The translations under genes were made by a program, and so were the position numbers. The notes below the pieces were generated by a model that was not told where the DNA came from, ran no database searches, and was given only the letters and a program-made list of their open reading frames with translations. From an uncultured Prevotellaceae bacterium (GTDB lineage: Bacteria; Bacteroidota; Bacteroidia; Bacteroidales; Bacteroidaceae), in contig CACYKA010000001.1 in NCBI GenBank assembly GCA_902774795.1, positions 1-64,000 of the forward strand: a stretch of 64,000 nt of DNA. The letters are read 5' to 3'. Within the stretch, counting starts at the first letter, position 1, and each line of letters opens with the position of its first letter. Below are positions 32,596 to 46,026 of this stretch, in pieces.

Positions 32596-34182
32596 ATGGT
32601 TTACAAGTACGATTTTCTCATCATCGGCTCAGGAGTTGCCGGCATGAGCTACGCGCTCAAGGTGGCAAAGGCTCACAAGGGCCGCATCTGTCTCATCTGT
32701 AAGACAACTCTCGACGAAGCTAACACCGCACGGGCACAGGGCGGCATAGCGTCAGTAACTAACATGATAACCGACAACTTCGAGAAGCATATCGAAGACA
32801 CCATGATAGCGGGTGACTTCATTTCCGACAGGGCTGCCGTAGAACAGGTAGTGCGAATGGGACCGTCACAGATTAAGGAACTGGTATCGTGGGGTGTCAA
32901 TTTCGATAAGAAAGAAGATGGCGAGTTCGACCTCCACCGCGAGGGCGGACACTCCGAATTCCGCATCCTCCATCATGCTGACGATACAGGCTTCGAGATA
33001 CAACGCGGCCTCATGGAGGCAGTACGCCAAAATCCTGACATTGAGATCAAGGAGAACCACTTTGCCGTCGAGATTATCACCCAGCACCATCTGGGCATCG
33101 AGGTGACACGACGCACTCCTGACATCGAGTGCTACGGAGCCTATGTCATCAATCCCGAAACGCAGAAGGTCGATACTTATCTCTCCAAGGTAACCATCAT
33201 GTGTACTGGCGGTTGCGGAGCCGTATATCAGACTACCACAAACCCTGTCATCGCTACTGGCGATGGCGAGGCGATGGTCTATCGTGCCAAGGGCACCGTG
33301 GCCGACATGGAGTTTGTGCAGTTCCACCCCACCTCACTCTACAATCCTAATGAGACTCACCCCGCCTACCTCATCACCGAGGCTATGCGCGGATACGGTG
33401 GCATTCTCAAGTTGCCTACTGGCGAGACATTCATGGAAAAATACGACGAGCGTCTCTCTCTCGCGCCACGCGATATCGTTGCGCGCGCTATAGATAAGGA
33501 GATGAAGATTCACGGCATCGACCACGTCTGCCTCGACGTCACTCATAAAGACCCTGAGGAAACAAAACATCACTTCCCAAATATTTACCAAAAATGCCTC
33601 TCCATTGGCATCGACATCACAAAGGAGTACATCCCAGTCCGCCCTGCAGCTCACTATATGTGCGGCGGCATAAAAGTTGACCTCAACGGATGCTCTTCCA
33701 TCAAGCGTCTCTATGCCCTTGGCGAATGTTCTTGTACAGGACTGCACGGCGGCAACCGTCTGGCATCCAACTCACTCATCGAGGCTGTGGTATATGCCGA
33801 AACGGCATCACGCCATTCGCTTGAGCATATCGACGAATACGAATTCAATACCCTCATACCTGAATGGAACGATGAAGGCACCCTATCAAACGAAGAAAAA
33901 GTGCTCATCACACAGAGCGTACACGAAGTAGGCACCATCATGGCCCACTATGTGGGTATCGTTCGTTCCGACCTGCGTCTGAAGCGTGCATGGGTGCGCC
34001 TCGATACTCTCTATGAGGAGACAGAGGCTCTCTTCAAGCGCGTATATGCAAGCAGGGACATCTGCGAACTTCGTAATATGATTAATGTGGGCTATCTTAT
34101 CACCCGCTGGGCCATAGAACGCAAAGAGTGCCGAGGGTTGCATTTCACCACCGATTACGAACACCACGCCTATGATAAGTAG
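32596..34182 (+). CDS. nadB: L-aspartate oxidase
   Basis: This 528-aa FAD enzyme oxidises aspartate to iminoaspartate in de novo NAD synthesis. The FAD-binding motif is IIGSGVAGMSYALKVA (about 9-24). Family signatures are ARAQGGIASV, HREGGHSEFRILHHAD, TGGCGAVYQTTTNP, VQFHPTSL, RPAAHYMCGGIKVD and LHGGNRLASNSLIEAVVYA. The length and motifs are complete, and the C-terminal helical domain is present. The next gene starts within its last 11 bases. Confidence 0.96.
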   Translation: MVYKYDFLIIGSGVAGMSYALKVAKAHKGRICLICKTTLDEANTARAQGGIASVTNMITDNFEKHIEDTMIAGDFISDRAAVEQVVRMGPSQIKELVSWGVNFDKKEDGEFDLHREGGHSEFRILHHADDTGFEIQRGLMEAVRQNPDIEIKENHFAVEIITQHHLGIEVTRRTPDIECYGAYVINPETQKVDTYLSKVTIMCTGGCGAVYQTTTNPVIATGDGEAMVYRAKGTVADMEFVQFHPTSLYNPNETHPAYLITEAMRGYGGILKLPTGETFMEKYDERLSLAPRDIVARAIDKEMKIHGIDHVCLDVTHKDPEETKHHFPNIYQKCLSIGIDITKEYIPVRPAAHYMCGGIKVDLNGCSSIKRLYALGECSCTGLHGGNRLASNSLIEAVVYAETASRHSLEHIDEYEFNTLIPEWNDEGTLSNEEKVLITQSVHEVGTIMAHYVGIVRSDLRLKRAWVRLDTLYEETEALFKRVYASRDICELRNMINVGYLITRWAIERKECRGLHFTTDYEHHAYDK

Positions 34183-35359
34183 TCTCATCGTAAGCCTCAC
34201 TCTGGCGTTGGATTCCCTTCTGGGTGTCTCTTCCGTAGCAGCCACAGCTGATGTCGGAATAATGGTCTATGACCTCACAGCCGACTCGTGTCTCTACGAG
34301 CATAATGCACGCCATACTATGCGTCCGGCTTCTACCCAGAAACTCATCACGGGCATCACGGCGCTCGACAATCTGGGCAAAGACTATCTCTATACCACTT
34401 CCCTCAGTTATACGGGTCGCATCGATACCGCCTATGTCTTTTGTCCTGAAGACTCTGTCATGAATCTCCGAAGGGGCAGTCTCTGCGGCGACCTCTATAT
34501 CATTGGTGCTATGGACCCTAAGCTCGACAGCGAAGACCTCGACATGCTGGCAAACAGAATCCACGAAATGGGTATCGACACCATCACAGGACGCCTCTGC
34601 GGCGACCGTTCCTTCATGAATGACGACAAGTATGGCGAGGGCTGGTGCTGGGACGACGACAACCCCGAACTCAGCGCCCTTCACTTCAACCGCAAGGATG
34701 CGCTGCTCCAGAATTTTGCAAAAGCGCTCCGCAAGGCGCGCATCGTTGTTTTGGGCAATACGGTGGAGCGCACATGCCCCTCTACAGCACTATGGCTTAC
34801 TTCCGTAACTCATTCCCTGCCTGAGATACTTGAGAGAGTCATGAAGAACAGCAATAATGCCTATGCCGAGACGCTGCTCTATCATCTTGGAGCAACAAAC
34901 AGCAAACCCTCTACGGCCAAGAAAGGCATTGCCATCGAAGAGGCTTTATTGAAGAGAATATACTCCTCTGCACCCTCGCAACTGGTTCAGAGCACCTCTG
35001 TCCCCCCACATCGCTTTGCAGACGGCTCAGGACTGTCGCTCTACAACTATGTCTCGCCAGAAATGGAGGTGGCATATCTCCACTATGCCTACACCCACGA
35101 CCACATTTTCCCTCATCTGTATGAGGCGCTTCCAATAGCCGGCTCTGACGGCACGCTTGCCAAGCGCATGAAGAACACCTGTGCCGAACTCAATGTCCAC
35201 GCTAAGACGGGTACCCTGACAGGGGTTATCAGTCTCGCAGGCTATTGCAAGACATCCGAGGACCACACCCTCGCATTCTCAATAATACTCAACGGATGCC
35301 TGGACTCTGAAAAAGCCCGCAACTTCCAAGACAAAATATGCGTTATACTTTGCGAATAA
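34172..35359 (+). CDS. dacB: D-alanyl-D-alanine carboxypeptidase/endopeptidase (PBP4, S13 family)
   Basis: The 395-aa protein trims or cleaves peptidoglycan crosslinks in the periplasm. The three penicillin-binding motifs are intact: Ser54-Thr-Gln-Lys57, Ser227-Asn-Asn229 and Lys345-Thr-Gly347. The N-terminus (MISSLIVSLTLALDSLLGVSSVAA) works as a signal peptide. The protein is shorter than typical PBP4 (about 470 aa), with a reduced insert domain between the first two motifs. The start overlaps nadB. Confidence 0.92.
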   Translation: MISSLIVSLTLALDSLLGVSSVAATADVGIMVYDLTADSCLYEHNARHTMRPASTQKLITGITALDNLGKDYLYTTSLSYTGRIDTAYVFCPEDSVMNLRRGSLCGDLYIIGAMDPKLDSEDLDMLANRIHEMGIDTITGRLCGDRSFMNDDKYGEGWCWDDDNPELSALHFNRKDALLQNFAKALRKARIVVLGNTVERTCPSTALWLTSVTHSLPEILERVMKNSNNAYAETLLYHLGATNSKPSTAKKGIAIEEALLKRIYSSAPSQLVQSTSVPPHRFADGSGLSLYNYVSPEMEVAYLHYAYTHDHIFPHLYEALPIAGSDGTLAKRMKNTCAELNVHAKTGTLTGVISLAGYCKTSEDHTLAFSIILNGCLDSEKARNFQDKICVILCE

Positions 35360-35391
35360 TTATGAATTATGAATTGTGAATTATGAATTAC
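35360..35391. repeat. AATTATGAATTGTGAATTATG word repeat
   Basis: The words lie between dacB and aroB and contain the aroB start codon. Confidence 0.7.
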
Positions 35392-36408
35392 GATAAAGCA
35401 TTTGTCCTCACCGACACAAACACCATCAAGTACTGCTACCCTGCAGCCAAAGAGCATCTGTCACGCATCGATGCTTCCATTTCCGACAGTTCCGTAATAA
35501 CCATCGGAGCCTCTGACGTTGAGAAAAACCTCTCTTCTGTAACTCATGTATGGGAAGCCCTTCAGAAGGGCGGTGCCACACGTCATTCTCTGCTCGTAAA
35601 CCTCGGAGGAGGAATGGTGACAGACTTGGGAGGTTTCGCTGCATCCACCTTCAAGCGTGGTATAGATTTCATAAATATTCCTACCACCCTGCTCTCTATG
35701 GTCGATGCATCCGTAGGCGGTAAGACAGGCTTCAATTTCGGAGGACTGAAAAACGAGATTGGCGTCTTCAGCGACCCTAAGGAGGTCATCCTCGACACCT
35801 CATTTCTTTCCACCCTCGATGAAGATAATATATGCTCCGGATATGCAGAGATGCTCAAGCACGGACTCATAAATCGCGAAGGCGACAGAATGTGGAACGA
35901 ACTCATCAGTTTTGACATCCTCAATCCCGACCTGCAGCAACTGCAGCGTATGGTTCATGAGAGTGTGGAGGTCAAGAAAGCAATAGTGACAGAAGACCCT
36001 CATGAGCACGGTATTCGTAAAGCCCTCAATCTTGGACATACCGTAGGTCATGCCTTTGAGTCGTGGGCTATGCGTCATCCTGAGCGTCTCTCCTACCCCG
36101 TTTTGCTTCATGGATATGCTGTTGCCTTTGGCATGATAGCCGAGCTTTATCTTGCTGTCATCAAATGCAAGTTCCCACAGAATATCATGCGCCAGTATGT
36201 CAACTACATACGCGATATCTATGGCACTCTTCCTGTCACCTGTAATGATTATCCTGAGCTTCTTGAGCTCATGACCCACGACAAGAAGAATACCGCCGGC
36301 ACCATCAATTTCACCCTCCTTGGCGGCATCGGCGACATACGCATCAACCAAACAGCCACAAAAAAAGAAATCGAGGAATCCCTCGACTTCTTTCAAGATG
36401 GTGTATAA
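35383..36408 (+). CDS. aroB: 3-dehydroquinate synthase
   Basis: This 341-aa enzyme makes 3-dehydroquinate from DAHP, the second shikimate step, using NAD and a metal ion. Motifs visible are LVNLGGGMVTDLGGFAAST, INIPTTLLSMVDASVGGKTG and, for the metal site, EMLKHGLI, LNLGHTVGHAFE and LLHGYAVAFGM. The first codons (MNY) are encoded by a spacer word. It converges on the zinc-ribbon gene, six bases away. Confidence 0.95.
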   Translation: MNYDKAFVLTDTNTIKYCYPAAKEHLSRIDASISDSSVITIGASDVEKNLSSVTHVWEALQKGGATRHSLLVNLGGGMVTDLGGFAASTFKRGIDFINIPTTLLSMVDASVGGKTGFNFGGLKNEIGVFSDPKEVILDTSFLSTLDEDNICSGYAEMLKHGLINREGDRMWNELISFDILNPDLQQLQRMVHESVEVKKAIVTEDPHEHGIRKALNLGHTVGHAFESWAMRHPERLSYPVLLHGYAVAFGMIAELYLAVIKCKFPQNIMRQYVNYIRDIYGTLPVTCNDYPELLELMTHDKKNTAGTINFTLLGGIGDIRINQTATKKEIEESLDFFQDGV

Positions 36409-36414
36409 TTGCGA

Positions 36415-36708
36415 CTAAATCCAAAATTCTTTTTCGCCTGTGTCTGTCATCTCCCCCTGACATTGGGGGCAGGTCTTCATATCCCAAATACGGATATTAT
36501 CGCCGCCACATCGCAGACACAGACGCCCTGCCTCACTTCTGAATGAAGGGGCCACATCGGCAATGACGCCACCAACCACGATGTTCTGGACAGTATTGCA
36601 GTCAGGGCACGTCATTGCCGTGATATGCTGCCGAAACTGCCCGTACCCTTCGTACACATCGGTCTCATAACCACAGCCCTTACAACGGTATTTCCGTTTC
36701 CACGCCAT
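36415..36708 (-). CDS. Small protein with two zinc ribbons
   Basis: The 97-aa protein contains four CxxC knuckles, Cys9/12, Cys34/37, Cys64/67 and Cys80/83. These are enough for two zinc-ribbon domains of rubredoxin-like or transcription-factor-like type. There is no signal peptide or other motif. It starts two bases after the stop of the PL1-like gene and so looks like the last gene of the pectin operon, although nothing in it points to carbohydrates. The function is unknown. Confidence 0.75.
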   Translation of the reverse strand: MAWKRKYRCKGCGYETDVYEGYGQFRQHITAMTCPDCNTVQNIVVGGVIADVAPSFRSEAGRLCLRCGGDNIRIWDMKTCPQCQGEMTDTGEKEFWI

Positions 36709-36710
36709 CG

Positions 36711-39700
36711 TCAGAATCCCACCTTTTGTGAAATGATGCTACCGTCCTGCATTATGGTACGCATAATGCAAATGCCCTTTTCGGGAGCTGTTATGCGCTG
36801 ACCTGACAAAGAGTAGTATTCAACACGCAACGGACTTGCTGTGGATGTTGCTGACTGTATGCCTACAGTACTGCCTGCGACCTTCAGCTTTCCTGCGGAA
36901 TACAGTTCGCTGGTGTCCCATGTCAATCCCTCACCCGGGATGGCTGGCTGTATCTCCTTGAACGTACCTGAAATCTTTCCGCCTGAAAACTTGAATATCT
37001 GATATTCCGTACCTGCCTCAGGAGCTTCTTCAAACTGTTCACCTCCATTGATCTGCAGCACAGAAGAGGCACCGAGAGTGGTCGAGCCCTTCAAGGTAAT
37101 GCTATTGCTCTTAGTGCTGTTGGCCAGAACATTAAGAGTTGCTGTACCACTAAGGTTCAGCGTACTGTTGAAGGTCAGTCCGCGACCATTGACGAGGGTA
37201 TCACCCACCTGCAACATTGCACCGCTATTGATAGTAGTAGCTGCTGCAAGACTGCCAATACCGGCAAGCGTTGCTCCTGACTTGACAGAGACAGCACCAG
37301 TACCGCTATGTGTTCCGTTGATAATGAGACGTCCCTTGCTGACGGTGGTCGTACCACTATAGACATTGTTGCCCGTCAGACGCCAGTCGCCTGAACCTTC
37401 TTTCTCGATGGTTGTAGTACCAGGATGAGTGCCGGCCTGGTCGTTGTTGTTGATGACACCACGGAAGGTTTCATCAGTATTGGCACCACCCACAATCCAT
37501 GTGCCGTTGCCCTTGGCCTTCACATTGAATCCGGCAAGAACCGTTCCGGCATCACCAGACAGACCGCCGAGATACAGGGTGACACCACTCTTGCCGCTGT
37601 TAATGGATGCCGTACCCTTAAGGGTGATGGTGGCATTCTTTATTCCCGCACCATTGCGTATGGCAAACTGACTTGAGCCGGAATTACCTGTACCATTTAT
37701 AATAAGCTGACCGGTGAAGTTGTCCCAGTTACCTTCTATATACTCGCGTAAATAATGTACGTTCCATGTAAGGGTGCCATTGCCGCTGACGCGACACTTG
37801 TTAGTATTCCACAGGTCGAAGTCAACTGTTGACGAGGTGCCTTCTGCTACCTCAATGGGGAAGTTGTAAGTAACGTTCGCCTCGTTCTTTCCGACGGTGA
37901 CGAACTTACCGCCCTGCATCATCAGCTTTGAGGCTGAACCTATGCCTGCCTCTGAAACGACTTTGCTGTTCAGTTTTAGGGTTCCGCCCTTCATGACTAC
38001 ATTTCCATCGAACCTAAAGAAATTAGCTGTATTGACGCTAAGGGTTCCAAGACCGTTGACGATGAAGTCGCCCTGTCCTTCTATGCCGCCATTCATGGTT
38101 ACAGTGGTTGCCGACTTGGAGATATTCAGTTCGGTATTGTTATAGAGTGTTGCAGAACGGTCTGTAGAAGTAGCTATGCCGGTATATTTATATATGCCGC
38201 CATCCATAATCCAGTTTTGTGCAAACTCCTGACTCTTGCCCAGTCCGCTGGCAACGCCGCCGTTCTTCAGGGAAGAGAATTCATAGGTACCCTTATGCAG
38301 CACCGTAGCTCCTTCATACTGCTGTGGGCTGGCTATGACGAGAGTGCCCTCACCGGTCTTGTTCATTGATGCAGAGCCGCTGATGTATCCTGTGCCATTG
38401 ATGGTGACATTGGCATCGGAGCGCACCACGACGGCGGTCTTCTCCGTTGGTTCATCAAGGGTTATTGTCTCGTCGTTCTCAGGAGCTATGAGCCATTCGC
38501 CCTCACCCTTGCCGTCGAAGGTCTCGGCATCGATGATGTCTGTCTGCTCCGGACGTGTCTTGACTGTTATAGGGTCTGTATAGGCAGACTTCTCGTCGCC
38601 CTGGAACGAACAGAGGCGCACCTGATATGCCGTAGCGGGCTTGAGGCTCTCGTCAGCGATGGTGAACGATGTCACGCCAGCCTGGGTGCGACCGACCTCG
38701 ACGTATTCTGAACCCTTGAGCATTTCGATGACAAATCCCTCCTCATTGTCGGTGAAGTCATACCACTCGATGTCAAGGCTGGAGGGGGTTGAATCAACCA
38801 GCTGAGGAAGCAGCGGAGCACGAAGGAAGAACTGTCTGTCTTCGCGTGTGATGGAGTTGATATAGTTCTCGATATTGGCATATCCGTTGCCAGCTATCGT
38901 CATAGCGTCATTGACGTTCGGATTGGTGCCGTTGGCATTCTCCCAGTCATCGGGCATACCGTCACCGTCGGTATCAGTTCGCTTGGTGCCGGCATACATT
39001 TTCCATGTTGTAGGAACGCCAATAGGAAGTTCGTTCTCGTTGGTTATCAGCTTGCCCTTTGTGCCGAAGCTGAGAACTTCGTCAACCATATAGCAGTCGG
39101 CAATATCACGATAAGGTAGCGAAGCACCGACATCGGGCAGCAGTCTGTCTATAAGCTCTTTGCCAGGCCATTTCTCCAGAGCCGGATAGGCGTATGCCTG
39201 CGACCTGCTGTCACCGCCGCCGTCACCTGTGAAGATGGAGGGGCTAAAGATGCCGTCGCGGTTGCTGTCCTGCCAGTTGTCATTACCATAGAAATGGAAG
39301 TCGCTGTTGCCGCCGGTAAGGGCATCGCCTCCGCCGGCAGGACCGTTGATGAAGAGGTTGTTCTCGATGTTCACGTATGATGAACCCTGTGAGTCACCGC
39401 CCATGTTGTAGGCGTAGTTCTTCCAGTTGTAAACGATGTTGTTGACATACTGGTTTATACCCTTGACCTTGAAGTTACGGGTAGAGTTATCTACAAGCAG
39501 TATGCGATAGAGCGTGATATTGTCACCTTGCATCAGACCGCCCGCAGAGTGAGTCATCAGTCCCTGGCCCACGATGGAGTTCATGAGGGTGATGTTCTGA
39601 GGCGCGGTGCCTTTGCTGTCCCAGTTTATGGAGAAATTCTCGTCTTGTCCCCAAGAGAAGGAACAGTGGTCGAAAATCATATTCTGACCGTTGGCAATGC

Positions 39701-40106
39701 CGCCGGCATCCTTGTCTTTCGTTCCTACGGCACCCATACGGAAACGCATATAACGGACGATGATATTGTCTGAACCTGAGAAGGTTACACCGTCACCATA
39801 TACCGTGATGCCCTCACCGGGGGCTGTCTGACCTGCCACATACAGATTCTTGGCAAATGACATGCGTGAGTTTATCCTGATTACTCCGGCTACGTCGAAC
39901 ACCACAATGCGGTTTGGCTGACTGACAGCATCGCGCAAAGAACCGCTGCCGGAATCGTTAAGGTTAGTAACGTGATAAACTGTTCCCGTTCTGCCACCGG
40001 AAGCATAACGTCCCCATCCCTGTGCACCAGGAAAGGCAAGCTGTTGAGCACTCATGCTGACACTTATTGCCAACATAGTCAAAAGAAACTGTAGTTTAGT
40101 TTTCAT
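36711..40106 (-). CDS. Secreted PL1-like pectate lyase with autotransporter-type repeats and T9SS-like tail
   Basis: The 1131-aa protein has a signal peptide ending SMSAQ. A parallel beta-helix domain of pectate-lyase type follows (about 25-345: AFPGAQGWGRYASGGRTG, NLNDSGSGSLRDAV, DHCSFSWGQDENFSI). Then come a calcium-loop segment TDTDGDGMPDDWEN (near 390), an FN3-like domain (about 440-515), and a long region with PATR-type beta repeats (GTLVIASPQQYEGATVLHKG, GAVSVKSGATLAGIGSL). The end, VEYYSLSGQRITAPEKGICI, resembles short Prevotella-type T9SS sorting tails. It should cleave pectin or rhamnogalacturonan at the cell surface; the substrate is inferred from neighbours. It lies 20 bases after the GH43 gene. 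Confidence 0.85.
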   Translation of the reverse strand: MKTKLQFLLTMLAISVSMSAQQLAFPGAQGWGRYASGGRTGTVYHVTNLNDSGSGSLRDAVSQPNRIVVFDVAGVIRINSRMSFAKNLYVAGQTAPGEGITVYGDGVTFSGSDNIIVRYMRFRMGAVGTKDKDAGGIANGQNMIFDHCSFSWGQDENFSINWDSKGTAPQNITLMNSIVGQGLMTHSAGGLMQGDNITLYRILLVDNSTRNFKVKGINQYVNNIVYNWKNYAYNMGGDSQGSSYVNIENNLFINGPAGGGDALTGGNSDFHFYGNDNWQDSNRDGIFSPSIFTGDGGGDSRSQAYAYPALEKWPGKELIDRLLPDVGASLPYRDIADCYMVDEVLSFGTKGKLITNENELPIGVPTTWKMYAGTKRTDTDGDGMPDDWENANGTNPNVNDAMTIAGNGYANIENYINSITREDRQFFLRAPLLPQLVDSTPSSLDIEWYDFTDNEEGFVIEMLKGSEYVEVGRTQAGVTSFTIADESLKPATAYQVRLCSFQGDEKSAYTDPITVKTRPEQTDIIDAETFDGKGEGEWLIAPENDETITLDEPTEKTAVVVRSDANVTINGTGYISGSASMNKTGEGTLVIASPQQYEGATVLHKGTYEFSSLKNGGVASGLGKSQEFAQNWIMDGGIYKYTGIATSTDRSATLYNNTELNISKSATTVTMNGGIEGQGDFIVNGLGTLSVNTANFFRFDGNVVMKGGTLKLNSKVVSEAGIGSASKLMMQGGKFVTVGKNEANVTYNFPIEVAEGTSSTVDFDLWNTNKCRVSGNGTLTWNVHYLREYIEGNWDNFTGQLIINGTGNSGSSQFAIRNGAGIKNATITLKGTASINSGKSGVTLYLGGLSGDAGTVLAGFNVKAKGNGTWIVGGANTDETFRGVINNNDQAGTHPGTTTIEKEGSGDWRLTGNNVYSGTTTVSKGRLIINGTHSGTGAVSVKSGATLAGIGSLAAATTINSGAMLQVGDTLVNGRGLTFNSTLNLSGTATLNVLANSTKSNSITLKGSTTLGASSVLQINGGEQFEEAPEAGTEYQIFKFSGGKISGTFKEIQPAIPGEGLTWDTSELYSAGKLKVAGSTVGIQSATSTASPLRVEYYSLSGQRITAPEKGICIMRTIMQDGSIISQKVGF

Positions 40107-40141
40107 AGTTTATTATGTATTGTGAATTATGAATTATGCAT
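40107..40141. repeat. TATTGTGAATTATGAATTATGC word repeat
   Basis: The spacer words before the PL1-like gene also encode the last residues (MHNS) and the stop codon of the GH43 gene. Confidence 0.7.
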
Positions 40142-41770
40142 TACAAAGTCCTCCAGCGTACAGAGAGACTTTTCCTTTACATCAGACTTGAAGACGAAGA
40201 ACACGGCGTGCTTGCCTGTAAGCTCCGACATCTGCTTCAGCTCTGCTTTCAGTTCTGTTGAGGTCTGAGGCATGTCGGCTTTCAGTTCTATGCTTCCCAC
40301 CAGTTTGCCGCCACGTGACTGCCAAGGGCTGTCAATCATAACATCAATACGTCCGTCTAAGCCGGCAGGTATGAGTCTCAACAGCAATGTCAGGTCGCGA
40401 CCCTGCGTCTTACTGAAATTAAAGTACTTATAGCCCACTATCGAGCCGTCGTTGTTGTTTACCACTTGATTGGTATTGTTGCGCAAGGCATATGGGGCAT
40501 CAAACTTGTCATCCGTGCCATAGCCTGAAGCCACATACGAACCGAAGAACGTATTGTTGGGCCACTCATGAACAGCCACCTTCGGACCTGTGTACCAGCA
40601 GGCGATACCGGCAGAATGGCGCTCCAACGGATCAAGGCCTTCAATAGAGAAGCCTTCTGAGGTATATTCACCCTCGCTGATAGTCACCTTGCCGCCTTTG
40701 CCCTCTTCAACCTTTACCTCGATGGGGGCCACCATAGCCTGTCGGGCATATTCATCAGTACCCGTCTGGCGGTGATAGAATACCCACCACTTGCCGTTAA
40801 TTTCGCAGATGCTGCCATGTGTATTGCCGTCAACGGTAGCCGAAGCAATGGTGTCGCCCTGTTCATTCACCTCACGTGCACGTCCGTCGATAATCGTGCC
40901 GCCATATGTCCAGGGGCCAAGGGGATTATCGCTGTAGGCGTATGCCAGCGTATAGTTCGACAGGGGTAGTCCGTACTCACCCTCTTTGGTGAAACGACTG
41001 TATATAAAAACGTATTTGTCCTTAATCTTTCGTATCGACGAAGCCTCGAAGAATCGGAAATCACCCTCCTGATAACGCCCTGAAATCATATCCTCCACAA
41101 TCTTGGTGCCAGGCTTCACAGTAGCCATAGTTGCAGGGTCGAGCTCTGCGGCATACGAGCGTTCGAAACCCCAGTAGCCGTAAATGCGTCCGTCATCATC
41201 CACAAACACAGCAGGGTCGAAGCGTAGCACACCGTCGGTCTCGTTAGGATTATCCTTGCTCCAGTTGCATACCTCGAAGGGGCCGTCTGGACGGTCGCTC
41301 TTGGCAATAAGACCGTTACGGCCACCAGCCTGGTCGTTAGGGAACAGGTAGTAGGTCTTCTTGCCATTGCCGTCAACCACCATCGTAACGTCAGGAGCAA
41401 AAAGCACATCGGCAGTACCGGCAGAATCCAGCGGCTCACCGTCGCGGTTCTTGTCAACCACCAGTATTTCTCCGTCATATCGCCAGTTGTTCAGGCTATC
41501 TACCGATGCCGACCACACCACCTGATCCCGCCCGCAGTAGGCATCAATCAGGTCATCGTGTGAACCATAGAGATATACGCGGTATTTCCCAGGATTGTCA
41601 GGATCCTCGAACACGTATGGCTCCCCGTCAGGAATATGTTCCCACAGCGGCAGAAAAGGATTTCCCTGAGTAGTCAACTCGGCCTCAGCCGTCTCTTTAT
41701 TGATTGTATTACATCCTGTAAGCATTGCAGTACCAAACGCCGCAGCTATTGCGCAAAATTTATAATTCAT
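40127..41770 (-). CDS. GH43-family glycoside hydrolase lipoprotein
   Basis: The 547-aa lipoprotein (MNYKFCAIAAAFGTAMLTGC, Cys20) has a five-bladed propeller domain of GH43 type (about 40-340). The acidic residues stand in the usual context: an Asp in IPDGEPYVFEDP or APDVTMV, an Asp in RFDPAVFVDDDGRIYGYWG, and the presumed acid Glu in FFEASSIRKI, followed by TVDGNTHGSI. A C-terminal CBM6-like beta-sandwich follows (about 400-547). GH43 enzymes release arabinose, xylose or galactose from side chains; the subfamily cannot be fixed by eye. Pectic galactan or arabinan is suggested by the GH2 and PL1-like neighbours. Confidence 0.87.
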   Translation of the reverse strand: MNYKFCAIAAAFGTAMLTGCNTINKETAEAELTTQGNPFLPLWEHIPDGEPYVFEDPDNPGKYRVYLYGSHDDLIDAYCGRDQVVWSASVDSLNNWRYDGEILVVDKNRDGEPLDSAGTADVLFAPDVTMVVDGNGKKTYYLFPNDQAGGRNGLIAKSDRPDGPFEVCNWSKDNPNETDGVLRFDPAVFVDDDGRIYGYWGFERSYAAELDPATMATVKPGTKIVEDMISGRYQEGDFRFFEASSIRKIKDKYVFIYSRFTKEGEYGLPLSNYTLAYAYSDNPLGPWTYGGTIIDGRAREVNEQGDTIASATVDGNTHGSICEINGKWWVFYHRQTGTDEYARQAMVAPIEVKVEEGKGGKVTISEGEYTSEGFSIEGLDPLERHSAGIACWYTGPKVAVHEWPNNTFFGSYVASGYGTDDKFDAPYALRNNTNQVVNNNDGSIVGYKYFNFSKTQGRDLTLLLRLIPAGLDGRIDVMIDSPWQSRGGKLVGSIELKADMPQTSTELKAELKQMSELTGKHAVFFVFKSDVKEKSLCTLEDFVMHNS

Positions 41771-45899
<4,129 letters not shown>

Positions 45900-45914
45900 T
45901 TAGGTTATTTTTTG

Positions 45915-45946
45915 CAAAATTACAAATATTTCCCAATACTGACAAG
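45915..45946 (-). promoter_or_regulatory. Promoter of the GH2-GH43-PL1 operon
   Basis: On the minus strand TAATTTTG (45915-45922) and CTTG (45943-45946, imperfect TTTG) are 20 bases apart. The leader of about 95 bases contains the 58-nt repeat. Confidence 0.7.
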
Positions 45947-45958
45947 TCTTTTGTCAGT
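45938..45958. promoter_or_regulatory. Candidate operator, perfect inverted repeat
   Basis: ACTGACAA (45938-45945) and TTGTCAGT (45951-45958) form a perfect dyad with a five-base centre. It covers the -33 element of the GH2 promoter, a typical place for a repressor or activator site. No T-run follows on the plus strand, so it is not a normal terminator. Confidence 0.5.
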
Positions 45959-45983
45959 AAAATACGAAAAAGCATCATTTTCA

Positions 45984-46015
45984 TTTGGTTTTATGCTTAC
46001 TTTTTTGTAATTTTG
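45984..46015 (+). promoter_or_regulatory. Promoter of rsmG
   Basis: TTTG (45984-45987) and TAATTTTG (46008-46015), 20 bases apart. The ATG is 11 bases after the -7 box. Confidence 0.8.
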
Positions 46016-46026
46016 CATCCAAAATT

